From positions 1 to 36,846 of the forward strand of contig JAGXQU010000055.1 of assembly GCA_018335895.1 (NCBI GenBank): a stretch of DNA of 36,846 nucleotides. The letters are read 5' to 3'. This DNA is from Hyphomicrobiales bacterium (GTDB taxonomy: Bacteria > Pseudomonadota > Alphaproteobacteria > Rhizobiales > Xanthobacteraceae). A program made the translations under genes and the position numbers. This document shows, in pieces, positions 15,950 to 24,391 of this stretch. Each line of letters opens with the position of its first letter. The first letter of the stretch is position 1. The notes under the pieces are model-generated. The model was given only the letters and a program-made list of their open reading frames with translations, was not told the origin of the DNA and did not search any database.

Positions 15950-17803
15950 CTAGCGGCGCAAGAGCGGGTTATCCAAAGGCGCCGTGATCGGCTTCTTGAG
16001 AAGGCTTAGCCGCGTGGCATCGATCGGACTCGATGCCTGCGGTGCGGCAGCGGGCTGATGCGGCTGGAGCGGCGGCGCATCGGCGTGCGCTGAAGGAGCG
16101 GCGGCGGGCGCAAACGAAGGTTGCTCGTCATGCGTGCCGTGCTGGCTCATGGTCGCCTTGCGCCAGCGGTCGATCACGGCGCTGATGAAATCGCCTTCGA
16201 TATGCTCGCCGGCAATGCCCGCGTTGGTGGCATAGGATGCGCTTTTCGGAATCGCGTGCGCCGGAAGTTCGGGGAAAGTCAGCCGCGTCGGCAGCGGCAC
16301 GCCCGCGCCGAAGGCGATGGCTTCACGCGTGCCGAGCGATGGCACGAAATCGAACAGATCGGCGCCGTGATCCGCGACGGCGGAGCGCAGGAGCGCCTGG
16401 TCGCGGTCGTTCGACATGCGCATCGCGAACAGCGTGCCGCACTGGGAGATGATGGTCGGATCGAGTTCGGCGGGGCGCTGTGTGACGAGCCCGAGATAGA
16501 CGCCGTGCTTGCGGCCTTCCTTTGCGATGCGCGCGAGCGCTCGCCGGGTCGGTGCGAAACCCGCGGTGCGATCCGCGGAAGCATATTTGTGCGCTTCCTC
16601 GCAGACGAAGAGGAGGGGCACAGCACCGTCGCTCCACAGGCCGAAGTCGAAAGCAAGCCGCGTCAACACGGAGACGACCGGCTCGACAACTTCCGAGGGG
16701 AAGCCCGCAAGCTGCATGATCGTCATGGTCTTGCCGTTCGGCTGGAGGCGGAACAGCTGGCTGATCGATTCCGCCATGGTGTCGCCGCCGACATTGGCGC
16801 GCTCGAACATGAACGCGTAGCGTGGGTCGTTGCTGACGGTTTCGATGCGCGTGATCAGGCGCTGGTAGATCATGCGCGAAGAGCGGTTCTCGAGCTTGCC
16901 CATGCGGTCGTCGATGATCGCGAGAAGATCGGCGAGACGATAAGGTACGGGCGTATCGACGGTGTAGCCGATGTTCTTGGCCTCCGGCCGTTTGATCCCA
17001 GGGCGGTCCGCCGTGTTGCGATACTGGTTGTAGTTCGCCTTCGCGATCGGGATCAATTCGGCGAGAATGTCAGTCTCTTCCTGCAGGCCCGGGCGGCCCG
17101 CGAAGAATACGTCGACGATTTCTTCGAAGTTGAATATCCAGAACGGCAGGCGGAGGTTGGCCGGGTTCATCACATCGGCATGGCTGCCGAACGAACGATG
17201 GTACTCGTTATGCGCGTCGAGCAGGAAAATCCGAAGCTTTGGCCGCACCTTCATGGTCTGGCTGAGAATGTGGGCGACGACGGTCGACTTGCCGACGCCT
17301 GTCGAGCCGAGCACCGCAAAATGCTTGTTCAGCATCTCATCGACATCGACGCGCGCGTCTACGGTCGAGTCCTGCTGCAAGCTGCCGATGCTGACGGCAC
17401 TGGTATCGGTTTCGTCGAAAATGATGCGCAGCGCCTTGTTGTTCAGCGGCAGCGCCGTATCCCGGATCGTCGGGTAGCCTGCCACGCCGCGGCGGAAGGT
17501 GGAGTGCGCGCCGACTTCGACGATCTCGCCCATCAAGTCGACGCGGGCCATGGCGCAGTAATTCTGTGACGGCGAGTTCTGGATCGAAACTTCAGTGATG
17601 ACGCCGACGAGCTGCGATTTCGCAGTCTGAATCTTCAGAAAGCGCCCGACCGTAATGCCAGCGCGGTTGGGGCCGCTCATCGCGGAGTCGAGCAGGCCTA
17701 CGGTTGCCTGCGAACCGCTAACGGATTGCACATGACCGAGAATATCCGCGGCTCCTGCCGCCGTCGCGATTGTCTGCGACGCCATCGTTCTCTGATCGAT
17801 CAC
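15950..17803 (-). CDS. HerA-like (FtsK-HerA superfamily) ATPase
   Basis: 617 residues from GTG 17803 (GGGGG about 9 bases upstream); ATG 17785 is an alternative. An N-terminal HAS-barrel region (about 20-110: ILGHVQSVSGSQATVGL, GRFLKIQT) precedes the ATPase core with Walker A GSTGVGKS (166-173), the strand IFLLDAHNEY, Walker B PLLFVCEEAH (396-405) and the VTQRPAELDPTIISQCGT sensor region (about 450-467). The last 80 residues are a low-complexity Ala/Pro tail. HerA proteins form hexameric DNA translocases, often working with a NurA nuclease; no nuclease, Sir2 or other known partner lies beside it here. Convergent with the GGDEF-EAL gene, 39 bases apart. Probably a chromosomal DNA-processing ATPase; a defence role has no support. 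Confidence 0.88.
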   Translation of the reverse strand: MIDQRTMASQTIATAAGAADILGHVQSVSGSQATVGLLDSAMSGPNRAGITVGRFLKIQTAKSQLVGVITEVSIQNSPSQNYCAMARVDLMGEIVEVGAHSTFRRGVAGYPTIRDTALPLNNKALRIIFDETDTSAVSIGSLQQDSTVDARVDVDEMLNKHFAVLGSTGVGKSTVVAHILSQTMKVRPKLRIFLLDAHNEYHRSFGSHADVMNPANLRLPFWIFNFEEIVDVFFAGRPGLQEETDILAELIPIAKANYNQYRNTADRPGIKRPEAKNIGYTVDTPVPYRLADLLAIIDDRMGKLENRSSRMIYQRLITRIETVSNDPRYAFMFERANVGGDTMAESISQLFRLQPNGKTMTIMQLAGFPSEVVEPVVSVLTRLAFDFGLWSDGAVPLLFVCEEAHKYASADRTAGFAPTRRALARIAKEGRKHGVYLGLVTQRPAELDPTIISQCGTLFAMRMSNDRDQALLRSAVADHGADLFDFVPSLGTREAIAFGAGVPLPTRLTFPELPAHAIPKSASYATNAGIAGEHIEGDFISAVIDRWRKATMSQHGTHDEQPSFAPAAAPSAHADAPPLQPHQPAAAPQASSPIDATRLSLLKKPITAPLDNPLLRR

Positions 17804-17927
17804 CGGAATGCGCCCCCATGAATTGCGGAGCTGATCGTAGCGATGAGGTATCTAAATCCGATTAATCCGGGCGCGTATCGTTGCTTTGAATAAATTCATG
17901 CTCTCTTAACGATAAACGACCGCGGCA

Positions 17928-18674
17928 TTACAGGCCCTTCGCAAGGAACCCGCCATCGACCGGAATGTCCGCGCCAGTGACATAACTGGCCTCGTTTGAG
18001 GCGAGAAAAACGGCCGCGCCGACCAGTTCACCGAGCTCTCCAAAACGGCCCATCGGCGTGCGCGAAGTGGCAAGCGCCACCCGCTCAGGGCGTAGCGTAC
18101 TCGTCAATTCCGTCCTGAAGTATCCGGGTGAGATCGAGTTCACGCGGATACTGTTTTCCGCCCACTCGGTCGCGAGCGTCCGGGTGAGCGCGATCACGCC
18201 ATGCTTGCTCGCCGCGTAGTGGGCTGCCATGGGCCAGCCACGGTGGCCGGCAATGGACGCGATGCTGAGGATCGAACCACCCTTCGCCTTGAAGTGCGGA
18301 AACGCGGCCTGGCAGCAGAAGAATACGCTGTTCAGGTCGGTGTCGATCACGCTCAGATACTCGTCCTCGCTGAGGTCGGCGGACGGCTTGACGATCGTGA
18401 TGCCCTGACTGTTCACCAGAATGTCGAGAGAGCCCATCGCGGCGACGAGGGCGTCTATTGCACGGCCACATGGCGCCTTGCCCCGCATGTCGGCGGCGAG
18501 CCCGATCGCATTCGGATCATGCTTGCGAAGCGAAGGGAGGACCGCGTCGATTTTCTCCTGGCGCCGCCCAATCACGCCGACCCGCGCGCCTTCGCGGGCA
18601 AAGCCTTCGGCAATGCTCGCGCCGATGCCGCTGGAGCCTCCGACGACGATCGCTTTCATCCCGGCGAGACGCAT
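17928..18674 (-). CDS. SDR family NAD(P)-dependent oxidoreductase (A)
   Basis: 248 residues. Classical short-chain dehydrogenase with cofactor loop GGSSGIG (12-18), catalytic S140, Y153 and K157 (AHYAASKHG), and the ending YVTGADIPVDGGF. R37-R38 in VIGRRQEK after the second strand suggest NADP(H) preference. The usual NNAG motif reads NSQG (88-91). It resembles sugar/polyol dehydrogenases of the gluconate 5-dehydrogenase group, but the substrate cannot be assigned. It is the last gene of the dehydratase operon, 33 bases after SDR B, with GGAG about 8 bases before ATG 18674. Likely oxidises or reduces a sugar, aldonate or keto intermediate of the pathway. Confidence 0.88.
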   Translation of the reverse strand: MRLAGMKAIVVGGSSGIGASIAEGFAREGARVGVIGRRQEKIDAVLPSLRKHDPNAIGLAADMRGKAPCGRAIDALVAAMGSLDILVNSQGITIVKPSADLSEDEYLSVIDTDLNSVFFCCQAAFPHFKAKGGSILSIASIAGHRGWPMAAHYAASKHGVIALTRTLATEWAENSIRVNSISPGYFRTELTSTLRPERVALATSRTPMGRFGELGELVGAAVFLASNEASYVTGADIPVDGGFLAKGL

Positions 18675-18707
18675 GAACGGACTCCGTTGATTTGGGCCTT
18701 GCGAAGT

Positions 18708-19454
18708 CTAATACGTCGCGCGGCCGCCGGAGATATCGAAAACCGCGCCGGTCGTGAACGAGTTGTCTTCGGAAGCCATCCAGGCGACGAGCGCCGCAAG
18801 CTCTTCAACCTTCACGAATCGAGCGCGCGGGATTTTTGAAAGCATAAAGTCTATGTGCTGCTGTGTGATCTGGTCGAAGATCGCGGTTTTCGCAGCGGCA
18901 GGCGTCACGGCGTTGACGGCGATGTCGTAGGAGGCGAGTTCCTTGCCGAGCGATTTCGTCAGCGCGATCACACCTGCCTTGGAAGCCGAGTAGTGCGCGG
19001 CGTTGGGATTTCCCTCTTTGCCGGCGATCGAGGCGATGTTCACGATCCGCCCGTATTTTTGCGAAATCATGTGCGGAACGACCGCCTTCGAACAGACGAA
19101 CGGCCCGTCGAGATTGATCCGCATGACGCGGCGCCATTCCTCGACCGGGGTATCCCAGACGGTGGCGTTCGTACCCGCGACACCCGCGTTATTCACGAGA
19201 ATGTCGATCTTGCCGAAGTCTTTGAGCGTTGCATCGCGGGCCTTCTCGACGGAGGGAAAGTCCGAGACGTCGAGACCATATGATTTTGCGCCGGAGCCGA
19301 GTTCATTCGCTGTTCGCTGCGCATAGACTTGATCCAGATCCCAGATGGCGACGCGCGCTCCTGAATCCACGAAGCGTTCCGAAATTGCGCGGCCAAAGCC
19401 CTGCGCACCGCCGGTGACGACGGCGACGCGGCCGGAAAGATCGATCCTGTTCAT
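18708..19454 (-). CDS. SDR family NAD-dependent oxidoreductase (B)
   Basis: 248 residues of the classical SDR type: TGGAQGFG cofactor loop (14-21), D39 at the end of strand 2 (VAIWDLD), which favours NAD+, NNAG (88-91), catalytic S142, Y155 and K159 (AHYSASKAG), and the ending FTTGAVFDISGGRATY. Similar proteins are annotated broadly as 3-oxoacyl-ACP reductase, but membership in a sugar-acid operon makes a sugar or keto-acid dehydrogenase more likely. Nine bases separate it from SDR C upstream. It differs clearly from SDR A and C, so the three are unlikely to be recent duplicates. Confidence 0.88.
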   Translation of the reverse strand: MNRIDLSGRVAVVTGGAQGFGRAISERFVDSGARVAIWDLDQVYAQRTANELGSGAKSYGLDVSDFPSVEKARDATLKDFGKIDILVNNAGVAGTNATVWDTPVEEWRRVMRINLDGPFVCSKAVVPHMISQKYGRIVNIASIAGKEGNPNAAHYSASKAGVIALTKSLGKELASYDIAVNAVTPAAAKTAIFDQITQQHIDFMLSKIPRARFVKVEELAALVAWMASEDNSFTTGAVFDISGGRATY

Positions 19455-19463
19455 AGCGGCTCC

Positions 19464-20198
19464 CTAGAGTGTCCAGCCGCCGTCGGCGACATGCGCGCCG
19501 CCGGTCGTGAACGAGCTTTCATCGCTTGCAAGATAGACCGCAAGCATCGCGATTTCCTCCGCCGTGCCGAGACGGCCCAAAGGCTGGCGCGCGACGAAAT
19601 TCTTCATGCCGTCGGGACCTTGCGCGGAGGCGCGGCCAAGCATCGACGGCGTTTCGATCGTGCCCGGACAGATGCAATTGCAGCGGATGCCCTTGGTGAT
19701 GAAGTCGGCGGCGATTGCGCGGGTGAGTGCGGCAACCGCGGCTTTGGTCGCGCCATAGACATAGCGGTTGGGAGCGGCCTTCAGCACGCCTGCAGCGGAA
19801 GCGATGTTTACGATCGAACCGCCGCCGGCGGCCAGCATCGCAGGCAGGAATGCCTTGATCGTACGGTGCATCGATTTCACGTTGAGGTCGAAGGAGAAGT
19901 CCCAGTCCTTGTCCGAGCACTCGAGTACCGTGCCGTGATGCACGAAACCCGCAGCGTTCAGGAGAATATCGATCTTGCCGGTGTGCTTGGCAGCTTCATT
20001 GACGGCCTCGGTGGAAAGGACATCAAGCTTGAACGTCTCAGCGACCCCGGCCTTCTTCAGGTCGTCGAAGGCGCTCGCATTGATGTCGCTGGCGTAAACA
20101 TACGCCCCTTCGCGCGCGAACGCGATGGCGCAGGCCCGGCCGATGCCGGCCGATGCGGCAGTTACGAAGGCGCGTTTGCCTTTAAGTCTTCCCGACAT
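19464..20198 (-). CDS. SDR family oxidoreductase (C), 2-keto-3-deoxy-L-fuconate dehydrogenase-like
   Basis: 244 residues: cofactor loop TAASAGIG (13-20), D38 (YASDIN) for NAD+, NAAG (81-84), catalytic S134, Y148 and K152 (YVYGATKAA), then IRCNCICPGTIETPSM. The RCNCICPGTIETPS string is typical of the DHRS6/2-keto-3-deoxy-L-fuconate dehydrogenase branch. Those enzymes oxidise a 2-keto-3-deoxy-aldonate, the direct product of an aldonate dehydratase, so the gene fits well just 11 bases after the dehydratase gene. This would give a diketo product for later hydrolytic cleavage. The specific substrate is inference. Confidence 0.87.
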   Translation of the reverse strand: MSGRLKGKRAFVTAASAGIGRACAIAFAREGAYVYASDINASAFDDLKKAGVAETFKLDVLSTEAVNEAAKHTGKIDILLNAAGFVHHGTVLECSDKDWDFSFDLNVKSMHRTIKAFLPAMLAAGGGSIVNIASAAGVLKAAPNRYVYGATKAAVAALTRAIAADFITKGIRCNCICPGTIETPSMLGRASAQGPDGMKNFVARQPLGRLGTAEEIAMLAVYLASDESSFTTGGAHVADGGWTL

Positions 20199-20209
20199 GG
20201 TTTATCCGC

Positions 20210-22021
20210 TTAATGAGAATGACGCGGCGTGCCGAATTTGGTCGCGATGTCCTGATAACGCGTCGCAAGCTCGAGGCAAGCGCCGCTGGCGTGCTGCCCG
20301 ACTGTATTTCGGTATAGCTCCTGCCAGGGCGTGTGATGTTCCGGATAGGCGAAGCCACCCTTGGCTTTGAGGTCGGCGTGCCGCTTCGCGAGCTCGTCCG
20401 CCGTGATCAGGATATTCGCTTCGCCTTTTCGAAGGTCGATGCGTACCTTGTCGCCGGTTTTCAGGATCGCGAGACCGCCGCCCGCTGCAGCTTCAGGAGA
20501 GGCGTTCAGGATCGACGGAGAGCCGGACGTTCCGGACTGCCGTCCGTCGCCGATACAGGGGAGGGACTTGATCCCGCGCTTAATGAGCGCCGCCGGCGGC
20601 TGCATGTTCACGACTTCCGCGCCGCCGGGATAGCCGATCGGTCCGGTGCCGCGAATGAAGAGAATGCAGTGTTCGTCGATATTGAGTGAGGGGTCGTCGA
20701 TCCGTGTGTGATATTCCTCCGGTCCTTCGAACACGATGGCGCGGCCTTCGAAGGCGTCGGGATCTTTCGGATTGGATAAATAGCGCTCACGGAACTCCTG
20801 CGAGATCACGCTCGTCTTCATGATTGCGCTGTCGAAGAGATTGCCGGAGAGCACGAGGAAGCCCGCGTCGCTCACGAGCGGCTTGTCGTAGGACCAGATT
20901 ACATCGTTGTCGGGCCTCGGGGCGTCCTTGCAATTCTCGCCCATGGTCTTGCCGTTCACCGTGAGCGCGTCCTCATGGATTTTCTTCTTCGACATCAACT
21001 CGCGCACGACAGCAGGCACGCCGCCCGCGCGGTGGTATTCTTCGCCGAGATAAGCCCCGGCGGGCTGGAGATTCACGAGCAGCGGGATTTTTTGGCCCAC
21101 ATCCTGCCAGTCCTGAACGGAGAGCTCGACGCCGACATGGCGGGCGAGCGCATTCAGGTGGATCGGAGCGTTGGTCGAACCCCCGATCGCCGAGTTTACG
21201 ACGATTGCGTTCTCGAACGCTTTTCTCGTCATGATGTCGGAAGGACGCAGGTTCTCCCAGACCATCTCCACGATGCGCTTGCCGGTGAGATAGGAAATCT
21301 GCCCGCGTTCGCGATAGGGGGCGGGGATCGCGGCGCAGCCGGGCAGGGACATGCCGAGCGCTTCGGCGAGCGAATTCATGGTCGAAGCGGTGCCCATGGT
21401 GTTGCAGTGACCGACTGAAGGCGCCGACGAAGCGACGATATCCATGAACTGGTCGTAGTTGATCTCGCCGGCTGCAAGCCGTTCGCGTGATTTCCAGACG
21501 ATGGTGCCGGAGCCCGTACGCTCGCCGTTGAACCAGCCGTTCAGCATCGGCCCGCCGGAAAGCACGATCGCGGGGATGTTCACGGTCGCGGCGGCCATCA
21601 GGCACGCCGGCGTGGTCTTGTCGCAGCCGGTGGTCAGCACGACGCCGTCGAGCGGATAGCCGAACAGCACCTCGACCAGCGAGAGATAAGCGAGGTTGCG
21701 GTCTAGCGCAGCCGTCGGCCGCTTGCCGGTTTCCTGGATGGGATGGCAGGGAAATTCCATGGCGATGCCTCCTGCCTCGCGGATGCCCTCACGCACACGA
21801 TGCGCGAGTTCGAGGTGGTGACGGTTGCATGGCGAAAGGTCGCTGCCGGTCTGTGCGATCCCGATGATCGGCTTGCCGGATTGCAGTTCTTCGCGGGTCA
21901 GCCCGTAGTTGAGGTAGCGCTCGAGGTAGAGCGCGGTCATGCCGGGGTCGGAGGAGTCGTCGAACCAGAGCCGAGAGCGCAGTTTCGGCTTTTTATCGCT
22001 GCCGCTTCCGGATTTTGACAT
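20210..22021 (-). CDS. IlvD/Edd family aldonate dehydratase (pentonate/hexonate type)
   Basis: 603 residues. The three [2Fe-2S] ligands of the sugar-acid branch are in place: C65 ([10 protein letters not shown]), C133 ([10 protein letters not shown]) and C206 (SVGHCNTMG). Their spacings (68 and 73) match those of Rhizobium L-arabinonate dehydratase. K135 beside C133 is the usual carbamylated Mg ligand, and [20 protein letters not shown] supplies the catalytic Ser region. Length fits arabinonate/xylonate/gluconate-type dehydratases and not the cluster-free relatives. It converts an aldonate to 2-keto-3-deoxy-aldonate. First gene of a four-gene operon, with its own LacI-type operator 56-68 bases upstream of the start and AGAGG as ribosome site. 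Exact sugar acid unknown. Confidence 0.92.
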   Translation of the reverse strand: MSKSGSGSDKKPKLRSRLWFDDSSDPGMTALYLERYLNYGLTREELQSGKPIIGIAQTGSDLSPCNRHHLELAHRVREGIREAGGIAMEFPCHPIQETGKRPTAALDRNLAYLSLVEVLFGYPLDGVVLTTGCDKTTPACLMAAATVNIPAIVLSGGPMLNGWFNGERTGSGTIVWKSRERLAAGEINYDQFMDIVASSAPSVGHCNTMGTASTMNSLAEALGMSLPGCAAIPAPYRERGQISYLTGKRIVEMVWENLRPSDIMTRKAFENAIVVNSAIGGSTNAPIHLNALARHVGVELSVQDWQDVGQKIPLLVNLQPAGAYLGEEYHRAGGVPAVVRELMSKKKIHEDALTVNGKTMGENCKDAPRPDNDVIWSYDKPLVSDAGFLVLSGNLFDSAIMKTSVISQEFRERYLSNPKDPDAFEGRAIVFEGPEEYHTRIDDPSLNIDEHCILFIRGTGPIGYPGGAEVVNMQPPAALIKRGIKSLPCIGDGRQSGTSGSPSILNASPEAAAGGGLAILKTGDKVRIDLRKGEANILITADELAKRHADLKAKGGFAYPEHHTPWQELYRNTVGQHASGACLELATRYQDIATKFGTPRHSH

Positions 22022-22076
22022 GGATTACCTCTGTGACTGCGCCTTTTTCGATCCCGAACAGTAATGCCGAGCGTAA

Positions 22077-22089
22077 GACAGCGCTACCA
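22077..22089. promoter_or_regulatory. LacI-type operator in front of the dehydratase operon
   Basis: The 13-mer GACAGCGCTACCA, centred on the palindrome AGCGCT, lies in the 100-base gap between the lacI-type gene and the dehydratase gene. The same 13-mer occurs at 23185-23197 before the transporter operon. LacI-family operators typically have this odd-even palindrome with a central GC. It implies a separately regulated promoter for the dehydratase operon. Confidence 0.75.
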
Positions 22090-22121
22090 TTTTCTTGCGC
22101 TGACTGGCGGGCATGCTGGCA

Positions 22122-23153
22122 TCAGCTGTAGCGGGCAGTCGTACTCTGGCGGATTATGAGTTCGAAGCCGAGATCGACCACGGCCTTTTCTGGCCGCCGG
22201 CCTTCGATGGCTTCGATCAGCATCGTCACGGCCTCCCGGCCCATTTCGTAGCGGTTGGTCCGCACGCTGGAGAGCGAAGGTACCGCCGAGGCCATGAATT
22301 CCATGTCGTTGAACCCAACGATTGCGATCCGGCCGGGGACCGGAATGCCCCTGCGCTGGCACTCGAACAGCACACCGAGCGCAAGGTCGTCGTTGATGCA
22401 GAATACGGAGTCGATGTCGGGGGCCCGGGAAAGCAGATCTGCGAGCAACGTGCCGCCGAGGGTTACAGCGGTAGGGGTGGAAGTCGTCAGCACGAGGTTC
22501 TCGTCAAAGAGGTTCGCCGCTTTCATTGCAGCGCGGTAGCCCTCAAGACGGCGTTGCACGCGCGGGTCCATGCGGGCGCCGATGAATCCGATACGCTTGT
22601 GGCCCTGTTCGATAAGATGGGAAACCGCAGCAAAAGCAGCATCATAGTGGGAGAACCCAACCATCATGTCGACCGGATCGGGCCCCAGCTCCATAATCTG
22701 GACGATGGGGCAGTCCATCCCCTTCATCAGATTCAGGGAAGCCTCGGTCTGGTTGATGCCGGTCACGATCAGGCCCGCGGGCTTCTGCGCCTGAAACAGC
22801 CGCAAGAGCTTCTCTTCCTGAAATATACTGTAGCGCGTATTCACGAACTGGATCGTGTAGCGGCTGCCTTCCGAGGCGTCGTAGATGCCGCGAAGCACGT
22901 CATTGAACACATTATTCGTGAGCGACGGGATCAGAACGCCGACCACTTCCGTGCGCTGCGATGCGAGCGCGCGGGCGGCGAGATTGGGTACATAACCCAG
23001 TTCCCTAGCAGCATTTTCCACTCTCTCGCGCTTGGCGGGGGAAAGCGCTTCGGGATTCCGGAAGAAGCGCGACGCCGTAATCGGGCTAACACCCGCAAGT
23101 TTCGCAACTTCGGTGAGACGGATCGATCCCAACTTTTTGCGCTGGCGAGGCAT
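22122..23153 (-). CDS. LacI-family transcriptional repressor of the sugar-acid regulon
   Basis: 343 residues: N-terminal helix-turn-helix RLTEVAKLAGVSPITASRFF (12-31) with hinge helix PNLAARALASQRT (56-68), then a periplasmic-binding-protein-like effector domain (VVGVLIPSLTNNVFNDVLRG, RIGFIGARMDPRVQRRLEGY, SVFCINDDLALG, IAIVGFNDMEF). The layout resembles GntR/IdnR-type regulators of gluconate or other sugar-acid genes. It sits between the dehydratase operon (same strand, downstream) and the divergent ABC-transporter operon, and the identical operator before both makes them its likely regulon, including autoregulation. GAAGGAAA serves as ribosome site. The inducer is unknown, probably the substrate or a pathway intermediate. 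Confidence 0.93.
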   Translation of the reverse strand: MPRQRKKLGSIRLTEVAKLAGVSPITASRFFRNPEALSPAKRERVENAARELGYVPNLAARALASQRTEVVGVLIPSLTNNVFNDVLRGIYDASEGSRYTIQFVNTRYSIFQEEKLLRLFQAQKPAGLIVTGINQTEASLNLMKGMDCPIVQIMELGPDPVDMMVGFSHYDAAFAAVSHLIEQGHKRIGFIGARMDPRVQRRLEGYRAAMKAANLFDENLVLTTSTPTAVTLGGTLLADLLSRAPDIDSVFCINDDLALGVLFECQRRGIPVPGRIAIVGFNDMEFMASAVPSLSSVRTNRYEMGREAVTMLIEAIEGRRPEKAVVDLGFELIIRQSTTARYS

Positions 23154-23182
23154 TTTCCTTCTTTATCACGCCAGAGGGCCGA

Positions 23183-23197
23183 TTGACAGCGCTACCA
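23183..23197 (+). promoter_or_regulatory. -35 box overlapping LacI-type operator, transporter operon
   Basis: TTGACA (23183-23188) is a consensus -35 hexamer and overlaps the operator GACAGCGCTACCA (23185-23197). Repressor binding there would block RNA polymerase. No convincing -10 box is seen at 17 bases (CACACT at 23206), which is common in alphaproteobacteria. The site is also 32-44 bases upstream of the divergent lacI-type start, allowing autoregulation. Confidence 0.65.
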
Positions 23198-23291
23198 AAC
23201 GTAGCCACACTTCGCCTAACAAAAAAGCAAGAAGAGCAGAGAGGCGAAAACGCCCGCGAACTGCCTGGGGGAATACAGGGAGAAGTGCACA

Positions 23292-24353
23292 ATGGCGTCG
23301 GTGCAGATAAGCGACGTACGAAAATCGTTCGGCGACGTCGAAGTGCTGCATGGCGTGTCCGTTCCCATCGAGGACGGCGAATTCGTCGTTCTGGTGGGCC
23401 CCTCGGGCTGCGGCAAATCCACATTGTTGCGGCTGCTCGCAGGACTCGAAAACATCACTTCCGGAACGATCTCGATCGGCGGGCGCGTCGTGAACAACGT
23501 GCACCCGAAAGAGCGCGACATCGCGATGGTGTTCCAGAACTACGCGCTCTATCCGCATATGACGGTCGCAAAGAACATGGGCTTCTCGCTCATGTTGCGC
23601 GGCGCGAGCAGGAGCGAGATCGACGCTCGTGTAAAGAAGGCGGCCGGCATTCTGGGCCTCAATGCGTTGCTCGATCGCTATCCGAGGCAGCTTTCCGGCG
23701 GTCAACGCCAGCGCGTCGCCATGGGCCGCGCGATCGTGCGCGACCCGCAGGTATTCCTGTTCGACGAACCACTTTCGAACCTCGATGCGAAGCTTCGTGT
23801 CGCGATGCGCACAGAGATCAAAGAACTGCACCAGCGCCTGAAGACGACGACGGTCTATGTCACGCACGATCAGATCGAGGCGATGACCATGGCCGACAAG
23901 ATCGTGGTCATGCATGACGGCGTCATCGAGCAGATGGGTGCGCCGCTGGACTTATACGATCGCCCGGCCAACCAGTTCGTTGCAGGCTTTATCGGTTCGC
24001 CGGCGATGAACTTTCTCGAAGGAAAAGTATCGGCGAACGGCTCGCTCTATGTGCAGACATCGGGTGGAGACAAGTTGCCGCTGAAGAATATTCCGCAGGG
24101 CTCGAACGGAAGAGAAGTCGTTTACGGCATTCGCCCGGAGCATTTCGAACTGGGCGAGGGCGGCTTGGGCGCGGAAGTGGTCGTCGTCGAGCCGACCGGA
24201 TCGGAAACCCAGATTGTCGCGCGGATCGGCAATCAGGAAGTAATTGCCGTTTTCCGCGAACGCCAGAGCGTGAAACCTGGCGACCGAATTTCACTGCGCC
24301 CGCGCGCGGACGCAGTTCATCTCTTCGCCAAGGATAGTGGAAAAAGAATCTAG
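23292..24353 (+). CDS. ABC sugar transporter ATPase (MalK/UgpC type)
   Basis: 353 residues: Walker A GPSGCGKST (36-44), Q-loop FQNYALYPHMT (81-91), signature LSGGQRQR (134-141), Walker B VFLFDEP (154-160), H-loop YVTHDQIEAM, then a C-terminal TOBE/OB regulatory domain (IRPEHFEL..). This is the CUT1-type ATPase for sugars and polyols. First gene of a rightward operon: ATPase, binding protein, two permeases and a DenD-like enzyme. AGGGAGAA precedes the start. It drives import of the regulon's substrate. Confidence 0.95.
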   Translation: MASVQISDVRKSFGDVEVLHGVSVPIEDGEFVVLVGPSGCGKSTLLRLLAGLENITSGTISIGGRVVNNVHPKERDIAMVFQNYALYPHMTVAKNMGFSLMLRGASRSEIDARVKKAAGILGLNALLDRYPRQLSGGQRQRVAMGRAIVRDPQVFLFDEPLSNLDAKLRVAMRTEIKELHQRLKTTTVYVTHDQIEAMTMADKIVVMHDGVIEQMGAPLDLYDRPANQFVAGFIGSPAMNFLEGKVSANGSLYVQTSGGDKLPLKNIPQGSNGREVVYGIRPEHFELGEGGLGAEVVVVEPTGSETQIVARIGNQEVIAVFRERQSVKPGDRISLRPRADAVHLFAKDSGKRI

Positions 24354-24391
24354 CGAAGCTTTCGGATTAAGGCCGTCCACGGGAGGAAATC

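Noticed and set aside
16121-17569. Long open frame (482 codons) on the plus strand inside the HerA-like gene
   Set aside because: Antisense to a gene with clear Walker motifs; the composition is that of a GC-rich shadow frame.
15950-17803. HerA-like ATPase as part of an anti-phage system
   Set aside because: HerA occurs in some defence systems with Sir2 or nuclease partners, but none is adjacent; the neighbours are a c-di-GMP gene and metabolic SDRs.
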